A DNA stretch of 64,000 nucleotides, taken from assembly GCA_013398275.1 (NCBI GenBank), contig VZSE01005034.1:1570173-1634172 (forward strand), read 5' to 3'. A model generated the notes under the pieces. It worked only from the letters and a program-made list of their open reading frames with translations, had not been told where the DNA came from and did not search any database. The stretch's first letter is position 1. Every line of letters begins with the position of its first letter. This DNA comes from Promerops cafer (taxonomy: Eukaryota > Chordata > Aves > Passeriformes > Nectariniidae). A program made the translations under genes and the position numbers. This document shows positions 37,471 through 50,417 of this stretch, piece by piece.

Positions 37471-40400
37471 ATTTGCAACCTATTCTTTGTGCCACTTTGT
37501 TCACTCAAGGGAAAAGTTCTGTGACATGGATATGCATGGTCATTGTGCTGCATCATGCTTTGGCACAATGGGGGGCTGTGCTACATGAGAGGACTTCTGT
37601 TTTCCACTTGATTTTTTCAAAGTCAAACAAACAATAACCCATAAAACCACAATATGTTAGAAGCACACACAAAAAAATCATCAATTCACCTGCCCACCTG
37701 CCTACTAAGGAGATGGCTGAATTAGTGTTACTTCTGCAAGTTTAATAAAGGATATTTATCACTGTGTGTAGAACCTTTTTTTAATTATTGCCAGAAACTT
37801 TAAAAGTAGGTGAGGTAAATATCCACGAGTAGAAAAAAACTACTAAAAAAGGAAAAAGAGGAGGAATGATCTGCAAGCAACGCCACTTGATGCTTTGCTG
37901 TCACCTGTTTCCCCCAGCAGTACCTGGGGGTGAAGCAAGAACAAACATCTAAGCCACTCTTTTCTCAAGCAGTCCCCAGGTTCTTTGGTCCACTCCTCTG
38001 TGTGCTCAACCTGAAAACCTCAGTTCTGATTACCCAGCACAGTCAGCACCCACAGATATCACTGATGCCAGAAAGGTGCTTCACACCTCAAGTAAGTGCA
38101 TGCCAAAGGATGGAGCCCAGAGTGCCACAAGACCAAGCATGTAGCAAAACAATGATGTCACAAGGGGATTTAGCCATGTCAGAACACACTTCCTTTGATA
38201 GACACAATCCAACCAAAAATTTGGTTTCCTTCTGTTTCGGTGGCATTATTTTGCAGTCACATCAGTGATCTGCTCCACCATGCAGCTGCCTAAGTCCCAG
38301 GGACAAGCAGAGAGAGGAATCAACAGCAAGGAGTTGTACACTGCTGCTCACATGCTAAATTAGGCTGGTTTTACCCAAATGTGAAACCACAGTCTGGGTG
38401 TCTTCTTCTGGTCTGAACTGTCCTCTGCCTTGATGCTCCACCTGCTAAATGGGGGGACAGATATCCCTTTGTCTAACCTTGGTGATGTGTAAAACTAAAC
38501 TGAAGTTACAATAATGATACTATAATGATGGGTGTCTCAGGAAAAACAAAATGCAAGGAAATGAATAATCATGTCCTCAGCAGGGTTTGAACAGCGTGCG
38601 TTAAATAAGGCGATGGTGACACAAAATAAAATAATGAACAGGGATTCATCAGGTGAGGATTGCTCATCCTTTAGACTGAAGAAAGCCAGGGTCCAATGGA
38701 AAAGCTGGTCTGTTATCATGCAACTGACGACTGCACAGCAATGCATATGCACAGAAGTCAAAGGTTGCATGTACAACATAAATGCAGACAATTTGATTGC
38801 AGCACTAGTAAGGGCATTTTCATCTGTTTTGGGCTTGTGTAGCGTGACTTACTTGGTATATGAAACTTAACAGCTGACATCATTTAAGATCTATAAATTT
38901 TCTTTCTAAATGCCACTTTTCTCCCCTTAAAATGCATTACTTTGAGTGCATTAAGGACTTGGTTGAATTATTTGGTCCAGATAAGGCAGCAGCCCAGATT
39001 AACAGATTCAGTTTTGGAGTGCTGAGGTTGGAACACACACCCTTCCTCTGCCACATCCCTCCTCCTATGTTTCTTGCAAGGAGGCCAAAACACAAAAGCC
39101 TTCACAACTGAAGATCCTGTCTGAGCCAGGCAAATGGTGCCAGGCTGCCATTCTGCAAGGGAAATTTATTCTCCATTATTTTAGATTAAGCTGCCCTGAG
39201 AAAAACAATGGGAATGTAACATGGCAGTACCTCACAGCCTAAGTGGGCTGCCACTCAGATTTTGAAAGCCATTTGGTCCAGCCTATGAAACAGCAGCAGT
39301 CTGTTACTGTTTATAATGTATCTACAAGTATTTCTATGGCCTTTGTCACCAGCGGAGACAGCTACTCCTAATTAATATCTCCCATAAACAGCTCTGTGGA
39401 GTCAGACTGCATTATTATTTCCATTTTGCAGGAGAGAAGGTAAAACAAAAGAACAGACCAGATTCACAAGAGAATCTTTCTGGCTAACTCCCACTGAAAT
39501 GAGCCAAACTTGGTTCAACTGCAGAACCTTTGTGGATCCGGATCCACAAATCAAATGAGCATCTAGATGTGATTATTCTACAAAGCTTTGTTATCTTTGA
39601 AAGGTCATTAGTGAACTAAACACAATTTTTTTCAGAAAATTGAGCTGTGTTGTTTCCTTTAGTAAAGGATTGGTTACTACCACTAAAATATTAAACAGAC
39701 AAGAGAAACTGGAGGAGGAGGAGCGGTAGGGTTATACCAAACACTTAAATGATGAGTTTAATAGCTCTTTTTCACACTACTCAAAACTGAATTTTCCCCT
39801 AATACTGTCTATTTATTGTATAAATAGAAGAAATAGTATGCCAATAAACACTGAAAATATAAAAATCATTAATGCTGTCACACAGTAAGAAAAATCTCGT
39901 CATTCTACCCAACAGTTTGAGAAGCACAGTTTTCTATACATCTTGTAGATCTATACAAAGATGTAACAAAGATTTACACCACCATCTTTACTTAGCTCTG
40001 AAAAATCCTTCTGGCGTAGACTAAGTGTTAAACCTAAGCTAGTGTTAAGTGTAAGCCTAACCACAGGACCACAGCACTCCTCTAGCTCTTCAATCCAAGA
40101 GTGGAAGGTGTTTGCCCACTAGTGCAAACAAATTCCTTGGAGAGAAGCAGGAGCAGTGCACCATTCATGAGATTTTTTTCAGCAATTCTCATCTTTGCTG
40201 TTTGTCCTCCACTTCCCAGCAGGTCCATGACAGGGCTGCAGTCTTTCTCCAGTGTAACACCTCTAAGAACTGCCCACTGAGAGCAGGAAGGTGCTTCCCA
40301 GAACCAACAATGTCATCTTACTGCCAGGACACAAAAGCACACAGGTGGCAGAGTCTGCTGTCAGTAGGTGCTGTCACCCAAGGCTGTAAAGCTCCAGACT

Positions 40401-43400
40401 GAATCCCCTCCTTGCACTCTGAACACACAGAGGACTCTGCCAACACATTGCTTACAGAAGTGGCAGAAAAACAAGAGCTTTTTCACCTATTAAAACTGTT
40501 TTAGAGACAGAATTTATTTCCCCTTATTTTTTTGCATCAGCTAGGCTTTATTTCTCTTTGTTACCTAAAATAACCTTAAGATATTTATTACAAAAGGAAG
40601 GCTGTAACATTAGGCTTTTTTTAGCACTCTTTGGTGGCAGGATGCTAGCTGACTGCACAAACACGTTCCAAGGGAAAGAAGCTTGGTTAAAAAGGTTAAA
40701 TTTTCACACAATTTTTAGGAGATTTAGTCTGCTTTTCTTTGATGTTACTATTTTATTATTACACAAAACACGTACATGACTGAAGCGCATAACCACAGAT
40801 GTAGAAAGTGTCTAGGACTTTTTTTTGGCCCGAAAAAGAAGAATTTCTAAGGGATTTATGTCGAAGTTATAATAGAGTACTTAATACAAAAACATTAACA
40901 CAGTACAATGACAGACTGAATCCTTCTCAGGTTGTAGAAAGCACAGCATCTACCTCTGCCACAGAGAACAGTCAGCCTAAGACAAGCATTAAAATGCTTC
41001 AAAAACCAAAGCACTGCAGAGTACAGTTTAAACCACCCACAATGATAGTGTCAGCTATCACTGGCTGCTACTAAAGATACTGGATCAATCACAAACATTT
41101 TGGACAACCCCGTTTTAAAGAGAACTGACCAAGAAAAATGCCAGAATATCACTACACTTCAGTATCTGGGTTTGCATGGGAACTGTAATCTAAGAGAAAT
41201 GTGAATTTCCGCACATGTAATACAGCCACTACCAAGGAGAAACCATTACACATACCAGCATCTCTATTTCATACAGAGCAGCAATTCCATGCCCAAATTT
41301 TCCCACATGAACAAGACAGTTTAATCCTCACTATCCAGCTAAAATGCCTACTGCAGCTCGGCTATCCCTATCTGCAGCAAAAAAAACTTCTCAAATTTTC
41401 TTCTTTACAACTATAGCTGGAATTTTTATCTTCCCTTCTTTTTTTAAAGGGAAGACATGTTAATAACAAGTGATCTGGACAGAATCAGATACAAAATCTT
41501 ACAAACGCCATAATAACTTCAGACACTCTTTTACCTTCCCTCTTTTTACTGATGACCTCTGGTATATATTTACTTATTTTCCAATTTAAAAGGCAACCGA
41601 AATAATGAATAAAGTACATCTTCAGGCAGCTACTAAAAACTGAACTGCTAAGAGAACATACAGAAAACTACATTTAAAAAATAATAAAGTTCATGAGATG
41701 TTCCAGCTCTTTGAAAACTGATCTGAAAGAAGGCTCCCAAAGTCTAAATTTATTTGCAAAACTGAAGGCGGTAATGACAGATTCAGAAGGTGAAAATATT
41801 ATTTCTTCATCTGTAGCTGTATTTTCAGCTGGTGACTTCCCACAGACAGCCATCATTCATTCAACAAAATCTACTTGATGGCTCTTAATCAAACAGAATA
41901 CATTTAACAATTTAAACAAAAGACTGAGTTTTCACTTGTTACTTATTCACAATAAAAAAGAGATTAGTATAATGTCATACTGGCCTAATTAATATGCATT
42001 CAGATTTTAGAAGAGGTATTCAAATAATAATTTATTTATTTAATATATATGTTGCTTGATCACAGCATATGTCAATAGAGAATTAGGCTGTCAATTTCAG
42101 ACTAGAATTTCTACGCTTTTTACTACTAAAGGAAAATGTAGCTGGCTGTTGTAAAGGTTCACCCTGTATACAAGGTGCCACAGTTAGCAAAAAAATTCTT
42201 TTATTGCTTAGGCTGACCAGATACAAAACAAAGCCTCCCATGAAGAGCCTTAGATTGTACCAAACCAGGTAAAGGAAGAAACTAAGCCCATCTGTTTCTG
42301 AAGCTATGTCACTCATGCTGATTTTCCCAGTACTCTGCACAGCCACTAAGATACTCTTCTGTGTTTGGGAAGAAAAAGAAATTGCTGGAAACCTCCTGCA
42401 AATGAAACCCAGCTGCTTAAGCACAATCCCAGATGTCTCCTGCACTGTGTGGCTTTGATAGATTAAATTGAGCATAAGAAAGAGATGAAATATTTATGGA
42501 AATTAAATTTGCAGTATGCATGTCAGTAAGCCTGAAAAACATTTTTTTCAAGTGAAGACAGGAAACCACATTTTTCACCCAATCGGCTTAGGTTAGGTTA
42601 TAGGGGTGGTATTCATGGAGCTCCTGAGGTGCTTATGTTTCACGCAGACTGCTTAGCTCTTATTCACACCACTTATCCCAGAAACAGGGACCACAGATAC
42701 TGCCTCTGACACCAGCGGATCAAACATTTATAAACAACATGCTCAAATGAATTACTGCATTTTACTCCTAACCCACGAAAAGTTCAGTTATTTCGAAGGC
42801 TGGGAAAAAGCTCAAATCCCACCGAGCACTCTGGGTAACAATACTGTGTACTGGACACCAAATACTGCTGGGACAAACAAACATGCCCTCTTCCACACTC
42901 AAGGGAATGCTGTTAGACACTTAGGCAAATTCCTGCCTCCTGACACATCATCAGGAACATTTGTTCCCCAAAACATCACACTTGCAGTGGCTTCCTCAAA
43001 AGAGAAGTGGAGGAAAAGAACTATTGTGGTAAAAGAAAGAACAAATGAAGGGAACATTTATAATTAAGTGAAGTCATGGAAACACTAAATAACTCCACTT
43101 TTACAATGTTAAATGTCTTGCATAAAATCTCCAAGACACCTGACATCTCTAGCTCCCCCCAGCCCCACTCTTGCCCATCTCAGTAGATCTGTTATCATTA
43201 TAATAAGCTCTATCACAGAACATGACCAGATTTTCCCTTCCTAGCTATTCCTAAATTTCATCCATTGGCAAACAACTGTCTTGGAAAGGGTAGCATTCCC
43301 TTTCAATATGCTCTTTTCTCTCCTTTAGGGAATTGAGAAACCCAGAAAAACTTTTTTAGAAGCTAATCTTTGTGATCATTTGGCACTCTATTACTTCAAA

Positions 43401-44540
43401 ATCCTGCCTGATACAAATATTCTTTTGAATACAGAGCTATGACTTAATACACACAAATGTGATCTTCTTAGCAAAGCAAAATTAGTACAAAAGGCTAATA
43501 TTTATACTGTGGATTAGTAATAAAGGGGCTGCACTCCTCTGTGCAGCTCACTGAATGTTTTTAAAACAGAAACCAGAAGGTCATTAACTTCAGCAAAGCA
43601 GGAACAGAGACAAATCTAACACTTCCCATCACCCCTGTGCTCCTTAAACACCTCCTGAGCACATTACAGGGCCACCGGATGAGCCAGGACAGCAAAGCTG
43701 TCCCAAAGGAGATCAGGAGTTTATTTGAAGAAGCACAGCAAGCAACATTTCCCAAACTGTCTTTCAAAAGAGGAGCAATGAATATCCTATTTCCTTTTCA
43801 TGGAATGTTTATATGCTATGCCTAAAGTACCTTTTACACTGCCAAGCCAACGCAAAGCCACATTTCAGCACAGGAAGAACAATACATTTGCTTAGCGTGC
43901 AGGTTTTGACTTCTTACAAGAACACATTGTGTCTGAAGCAACAGCCCAAAATCTGCTGAGAGATGACCAGCACCACTGCAGTATCACAGTAACTCCACAG
44001 ACAAACATCATAAATACCAGTAGCATCAGAAAATATGGTCCATACAGCCAGTTTCCAGGGTCAAATGCTAAAAAATAGAAGAGCTGCAAACACGGGTTAG
44101 TAAAAAGACAAGGCTGTCCTTAGTCTGGATAACTAAACTAACACACTAGCCCTGTTCATTTTTTAAAGGAATTAACTTCTGAAAATTACTGAAGGAAGAG
44201 AACAGTCCTGTGAGTCTCAAAAAGTCCATCTCAGTTTAAAACCACGCAGGTCTTTTAAACACTTCATGGTTACTTGGGCTAACACATGGCACACCTACTT
44301 TCAGTCCACTTAAGTATTCTGCTTTCTAGTGATGAACCTGGAACAACAGGCATTCAAAAATCCCACAGGTGAAGTGTTTGCCACACTGCAAAACACCATC
44401 AGGCCTTCAAACCCAGTATCTCTGTCAAGGCCAGGCAGGTGAGGAGGGGTGATACACTCCAGTTCAGAACAAGTGGTGCAAAGTACAATTCTTATGTCCC
44501 AAGCTGAACTGTATCTCCTAGAAAAACAAGGAGAGAGGCA
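37471..44540 (-). other. Intron segment; 22-bp palindrome near 39.54 kb
   Basis: AT-rich unique sequence with no recognised exon or transposon. A perfect 22-bp palindrome lies at 39529-39550. Short frames such as 42083-42475 (minus, 130 codons) match nothing known. Confidence 0.5.
39529..39550. repeat. Perfect 22-bp palindrome
   Basis: TTTGTGGATCC is followed immediately by its exact reverse complement, with no spacer, so the strand reads identically in both directions. The centre contains two GGATCC sites sharing CCGG. Arms of 11 bp are uncommon by chance in a window of this size. No function is assigned. Confidence 0.95.
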
Positions 44541-44630
44541 ATGAAAGAAGGAAAGACACAAGTATTTGCTAGGAAAGAAGGAAAGACACAAGTATTTGCT
44601 AGGAAAGAAGGAAAGACACAAGTATTTCCT
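44541..44630. repeat. 30-bp minisatellite, three copies
   Basis: Three consecutive units of 30 bp (AGGAAAGAAGGAAAGACACA plus AGTATTTGCT) lie at 44541-44570, 44571-44600 and 44601-44630. The first differs only at its second base, and the last ends TTTCCT instead of TTTGCT. The near-identity suggests recent slippage or unequal exchange, and copy number is likely to be polymorphic. Confidence 0.97.
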
Positions 44631-47600
44631 ATCTTCCCTCCAGGTGTGGTGCTGAAGAGATGAGATTTCGAGCATCTGTAACCCTCACCATAAGCTACTT
44701 CCACTGCTGATTAATAGTGAGAGATTAATATCTGGGGATGCCATATAACAGCTGCGGTCTGAACCTCGTGAACACAGACATGGTTATGCATTTAACAGCT
44801 GGGTTCAGACTTTAAGTGGATTTTCCTGTATGTAACTAGGATCAGTTTACAGTTGAAAAATTATTACTTTAAATGCATGCTGTACAACTACACCACACAG
44901 CTACCTCTGAAGTAACACAGCCCAAAGGCTACCCATCCTCATGCTTCCTGGATCATCCTTCAACAAGCCAAACTATGTCAGGTCCTATCTCCTAATTCCC
45001 ACAATTTTTACCTTTAAGTCTCCAAGTGTTAAAATGCATCAAGGAGCAACAAATGCCAGAGGTGGATGTGGAGGCCTGGCACTTCTCCAGACAACAACCA
45101 GACCAGCAGGTGAACATGAAATTCTTTTGCATTACACTAAAGTACAGAACTGCCTGCTAAATCCCTTAAGCAGTGAACTGTATGACAAATAATTATACCA
45201 AAAATCTCATTGCATCAGGTCTATGTATTTACCAGATTGCAAAAATAATTGACAATTACCTCTGCTCAGAGTCTCTGTGGCTTTGGATCCATTAATCATA
45301 AAGGCTGATATGTCACTCCATAGTGTGAGGCTGGGGTACACCAAGAGGCATAAGCTTCTCCTCGAAGATACAACTGGGTCCTGCTCAGTTTTCTCGTGCT
45401 TTCTTCCCCCTATTTTTCACAAGTGCTACACTCTTTCATTCAGAAAGCCTTCTCTGTGATTTCCACACATCACTTTAGGACAAGGCTGTGACACAGTCAA
45501 CTTTCTGACTATTGAAAAGATGCTCATTTGTAGCACCACTCAGGATGTCACCAGTGGTTCTATGGGAAGATGGAAAAATCTGCCAAATCTGTATCCTGCC
45601 TCCATCCCACATGGGTAAGATGGGTAGGAAAATCTCAGGATTTTTATAAAGCTCCATTTTTACAGTAAGTTAAGGCTTACACTTCATTCCATGTATAGGA
45701 CTCATACAGCTATGCAGTGACAGATGCAAAGGATTTAGGCCAAAACTATGATTTTGCCCCAAAGCTCAGCCTCTTATGAAACATTTCTTTCCTTTTTTTT
45801 TCCCCCCCCCCCCCCTTTTTTTTTTTTGAGATGACCTTTGCTCAGATTATGGGATAAAAGAGAGTTTTTAAAACAAAGAGGCTGGTTTGGTAAGAAGAGA
45901 TTTTGTCACCAGTTTCCTTGACAGTACATCCCTCTAGGTTGCATCATCGAGCTCAAGTAAGCATTTTTTCTAACCATTTAGTTAAATTAGCTTTTGACCT
46001 ACATTATTTATGACTCAGTTTTCAAACAAAAATTACCTTTTCTGACTTAATTTTTGAACGTTTCCTTCAGAAAGAATCTCCTTAAGTCTGAATTCCAGCC
46101 TGAAAAATTACCCTCAGTAAGTTTGCAGTGCAGGATAGAAGCAGAAAATAATGCTCAGCCCAAAAGCCTAAACACAAGAGCTGCAGTTCAGTCTGAGTGA
46201 ACTGCTCTGCTTTTCTTCCTTACACTTTGATTTCAAGTTCAGAGAAGATTAAATTCAGCCAAAAATACTCCAACAGACAGACATGAGCAACAGCCAACAC
46301 TGGTCACAAACAAACCATGTCAAAAACATTTCAATTCCCTCTAGGATAAAATACAGGCCTTGTAGACATAAGATAAGTAGGATCTCACGTGAACTGGAGG
46401 ATGAGGCAAGCATTCAAAAATGTTCTTGAGAAGTTGGAGAAATGTTTGGGAGAAGCTGGGGTGCTATTAAGACAGTATAACACAATGTTCAGCCACTGTA
46501 ACAATGCACACACAAAAGCACAAATGAAGAAATGCTCAGGTGTGAGTTCTGCATTTTGAGGAACATACAGAGAGACTGAAAAATGCACAGCAAAGTTCAG
46601 CAAAAGTAACTGGAGATACTCAAGACCAGACAAATAGAATTGGGCTTGAACTAGCACAAAGATAACCAGGGTACACTTAAGACTAATTTTTCTAGAGGTG
46701 AAAATAAGGAGACACTGAAAATTATTTCCTGGAAATCTGTGGTCTCCTCATCACTGAAGGGAAGCCAAATGTTGGTAAAAGTATGTATGCATATCAGAGG
46801 GATTAACTGAACTCTTGGCATCTAGTGCAAATCAGTTATTAAATTAATGATCTAACTACATCTGATTTTAGTAACCATGTGGAACCATCAGGATGTCCCC
46901 AGGTATATGTACAGGCAAAAGGCAAACTCCACAGGTGAGTAATTCATGTCCTCACTGGGATCATCCTGCAAGGAAACAGAAGCTTTGAGGGGATAAAGAA
47001 TAGATGTACCTACTAAGCAAATTTAAGCTAGAATTAAAAAAGCTTTAGAAAATCTTGTTCTCAGCCTGAGGCACGGCCTGAATTACTTAGAGGACCTCTT
47101 AATTTCATCTTCAATTCTCTTTTCATAAGAATTTCTGGTCTTGAAACTGACCCATAACCCAAAGGTTAGCAAAATGTTATCATGGTTTTTTTCTTTTTTG
47201 AATTAAAAAGAAATAAATACATAAATACAATTATACAATGCATAGCTTACCAAGGTTTTTTCCTACAGGTTTAGCTCCTAAAATTATCCTCAAGCACTCA
47301 GCTTCAATTGCTATCACTTTGTCTTTCTTTATGTGCTGAAAGATTTTGGGCTGGAGCTGCTGAAAGCATCTGTGGGAAACCACTGGGCACTTCCTGGCAA
47401 AGATTCCCCAGTACAAGACTCTCAGCCTCTGAGCAGTGCTGGCAAACAAGAAACACACAATCCTTGGGAGAGAAAAAACCCTGTGCTGAACAAGACACTG
47501 GTTGCTTTTCCTAAGGAGGTTTGTACAAGTGCTCAAAAACCAAGAAAAGATTTGACTCCCAACTGCCAGGAAGTTGGGAGTGTATTTCAAATGCAAACAG

Positions 47601-49534
47601 TGAACTCATAAGCAGCTGGGTTTCAAATTACTGGGAATCTCCTACTGACACTTGTAATTACACTGTTGATAAGACACTGGATCTGAGGATCTTTTCTTTT
47701 GACATATTTTTGCATGCTCATATTTGTGCCTGAAATTCTGCAGAGGGGGAAAAATCTTGGTCTCTTCTGGACAACCTAAGTTTTCTGTGCACATTTCAGC
47801 AGCCTACTGCATTTCTTCCACAGATCTTCCTAATCCCCTTGCAGATGGTCCTAAATCAGAATACATACTATTTCCTTGAAGGTCATTATACCAAGATTCT
47901 CAGTATTTTTAGGAGCACGTTATTTTGGTATGGATAACTCTGAGGATAATCTAGGACTCCCCTTGATTTCAAGGGATCATGCACAAAGAAGTGTCAAAGC
48001 ATCCACCCATAAAAATTTTAAAAGGGAACAGAGAACCTAAAAAGGCTCAGGTACATTTCTGACTCCTGGTTTCAGGGATGTTGATGCAGCCCCAGCTGCA
48101 CTCTCCACTTCGGCAGCAGAGGGTGCTGCCAGAATACTGAGGGCCCCTGCAAAGATATCCAGGACTGGTCAGTCAGGTGTGACTGCAGTTTGTCCACAGC
48201 CTCCATGTCACACAAGTATCACTTAGGACGAACAGTACCAGTTAATGGTTTCAAACTCGTTTTTCAATATCACCCAAAGTCCATAAAATTTGTTCATCCC
48301 ATGCCCAACTGTGTGGCGTTCTCACTCCTAAGCCTCATACACAGCTTCTGCAGTGATGCCTGAAAACAAAGTCAGACATAGATAAAAAACACCAGTAGTT
48401 TTGTGATTCAAGGAGAAAATGACTGACTAAGGACTGCAAGCTTGAATCTGAACTGCACAAACTGTTACACTTGGTTAAGACTCCTGCAGACCAGCTGCTG
48501 CTCAGAATCCTGCTCTGCCATCTACCATGCTCTCCCCAACCCCAGCTGTTCCCATGGACACTGCACCCACTTCCCACCACATGAAAACTTCCAGGACAAA
48601 TGGACTGCATGAGTGCACTGCTGTTTCTTCTGCTCCTTAGGTTTAGTGTATCTTACTAAGGAAGCCAGAGTAAAACATTCATAAGAATCAGGAAAACTCA
48701 TGATTGATGCTGAAGGGCTATAGGTGAAGTCACAGAGAGTTTACCTGGTTAGTCAACAGAACTGACTAATTTATGGGGAAAAAGAAAAAAACTTCCTTGC
48801 TATGCATATTTTTTTCTCCTTTCAGATGTGATTATCAGCTTGTTAGCTGATATGATGAAAACATCCAAGCCAAAACATCCAGGACTGTTTCATTAAATTA
48901 TTTACCACTTTTCAAGAGACACCAAGCTTAACAGAAAAACGAGTCTTCAGTGACAGTAATTTCATAGTTCTTCCAAACAACACCAGTACATGAATGAAGC
49001 ACTACTGTAAACACATTTATAAACTCCCAAAAAAACCTCCCAAAACCACGTCAGCTCATTTGCTGTGCCCAGAACTTGTTTTGAAATGCAGGTTTGTAAG
49101 TATGTTTCAAATCCTCTAATACACTCCTTATTTTCATCTCTATAATGAATAAAGCTACTATGATTCTGCTGTCAATCACAATTCTGCCTTACTGCAATCT
49201 GTTTACTGCTAATTAGTGCCTCCTTTTCTTATTAGCCATGTCAAATTTTTGCGTCTTGGTGGGTAAATACGGCATTTTCACTTACAATTAGCGTGATACT
49301 TTCCTGCTAAGACTTAAACATGAACAAATTCAGTCTTCCTACGAAACCAGCACGACGTTTCCTAAGTCTTTAGCTACTAATCAAAGAAGCCCTCGCTGTT
49401 AAAAGGGCTAACCAGACAAAAGTTACAAAGAGCATAAGCCTGAAACGCTCAAGATTTCTAAGGGCAGATTTAATACAACACAGCTTCTTTAAAACTTTTC
49501 CTTTTGAGCGGTCCAAGTATCGCTATCAGAAAGG
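44631..49534 (-). other. Intron segment; T/C mirror repeat near 45.81 kb
   Basis: Unique AT-rich sequence between the minisatellite and the CpG island. No exon is recognised. It contains the T9-C14-T12 tract at 45793-45827 and an AT-rich, TAATTAG-containing block at about 49170-49300 just downstream of the putative first exon. Confidence 0.5.
45793..45827. repeat. T9-C14-T12 homopyrimidine mirror repeat
   Basis: Nine T, fourteen C and twelve T in a row form an almost perfectly mirror-symmetric homopyrimidine tract. Such tracts can form triplex (H-DNA) structures and are error-prone in sequencing, so the exact run lengths may not be reliable. Confidence 0.95.
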
Positions 49535-50345
49535 GAACAGCAGCGGGAGCAGCAGCTCCCGCCGCCCCATCGCGCCGGCTGCTCCCGCACGCCGTGCGCC
49601 TCCGGAGCATCACCCACACCGCCGCACCCAGCAGGGCCAGAACGGCAGCTCGGAGCTAAAGTCCTTCCCCCCTCGCCCCGTCCGCGGCACCTTCCCGTCG
49701 CCCGCTCCCCCCTCGTTCCGCGCGTCCCTCCCCGCTCACCTCGGGCGTGCAGCCAGCGCCGCGCCAGCTCCCAGCGACAGCCGCGGCTCCGGCCCCGCTC
49801 CGNCCGGGCTGCACCCCCGCGGCCGGACAGAAAGCGGCTGCCGGGGCGGCGGCGGCAGCGCGGGGCAGCTGCGGACGGGAGAGGCACCCCCGGCCTCGCC
49901 CTGCCCCAGCGCAGCCCCAGCCTCGCAAGGAAGCCGGAGCCGTCCCGCCAAACGCTTTCGGGCTTTCGCACATCAAACGCTTCCTCTGCCCGGGAGGACG
50001 CCGCAGCCGCGGAGCGCTCCGGACCGCGACCCTGCCCCGCGCAGAAAGCGCTCGCCAGCAGCAGCCGCGGCAGCCAGGAGCGAGCAGGAACCGGGACCTC
50101 CGCTCCTGCCCGGCGCGGGTTCAGAACGGGCACCCTCCCTGCGGCTGGTCACCGGACAGCTGCTACAGACACCTTCTGAGCTGGTGCCTTTATTCAAGGA
50201 CTAAATGAGCCGCTTCAGTATTTGCGAAGTGCAGGATTCCCTATAAGCCTGTTAGTGAACCAGCCGCACGTAGGGATTTAACCTCACCCCTCGTAGTCAC
50301 ACATGCACAGCAGTTGTGTCGCTCCTCCGCCGGGCGCACTGAAAC
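49535..50345 (-). promoter_or_regulatory. CpG island, probable BMPR1B distal promoter
   Basis: From about 49535 to 50160 the sequence is strongly GC-rich with dense CpG (GCCGCCCCATCGCGCCGG, GGCGGCGGCGGCAGCGCGG), thinning out by about 50345. This is the classic vertebrate promoter island and the only large one in the window. Direction is inferred as minus, because a consensus donor is on that strand (see the exon entry) and I saw none on the plus strand inside the island. A TATAAA on the minus strand (50376-50371) sits just upstream of the island but may be incidental. One unresolved base (N) is at 49803. Assignment to BMPR1B follows from strand and position, about 44 kb upstream of its first coding exon with no other gene between. 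Confidence 0.75.
49740..50200 (-). other. BMPR1B: Putative 5'-untranslated exon 1 of BMPR1B
   Basis: Reading leftward through the CpG island, CTGCACGCCCGAG is followed at 49739 by GTGAGCGG, a strong donor, so an exon plausibly ends at 49740. The transcription start is not visible; about 50200 is a guess from the island's centre of mass. Open frames on both strands cross the island (up to 214 codons minus, 153 codons plus), but they are Ala/Arg/Gly/Pro-rich, typical of translated CpG islands. None looks like the signal peptide expected for the extended BMPR1B isoform, so I regard the exon as non-coding. Linkage to the coding exon at 5334-5490 is inference. Confidence 0.5.
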
Positions 50346-50417
50346 AAAGCCACCTCATCTATGGCTAGGGTTTATAGACCACTGTCTACATCAGCGGGTC
50401 ATCAATGGATGCAAACC

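Noticed and set aside
42083..42475. 130-codon minus-strand frame with hydrophobic stretches, considered as the missing BMPR1B signal-peptide exon
   Set aside because: The sequence does not resemble the known long-isoform N-terminus, and no suitable phase-1 donor ends it.
49489..50133. 214-codon minus-strand open frame in the CpG island (and the 153-codon plus-strand frame opposite)
   Set aside because: GC-rich islands lack stop codons by composition. The translations are Arg/Ala/Gly/Pro-rich with no domain, several frames are open at once, one contains an N, and a strong donor interrupts the minus frame.
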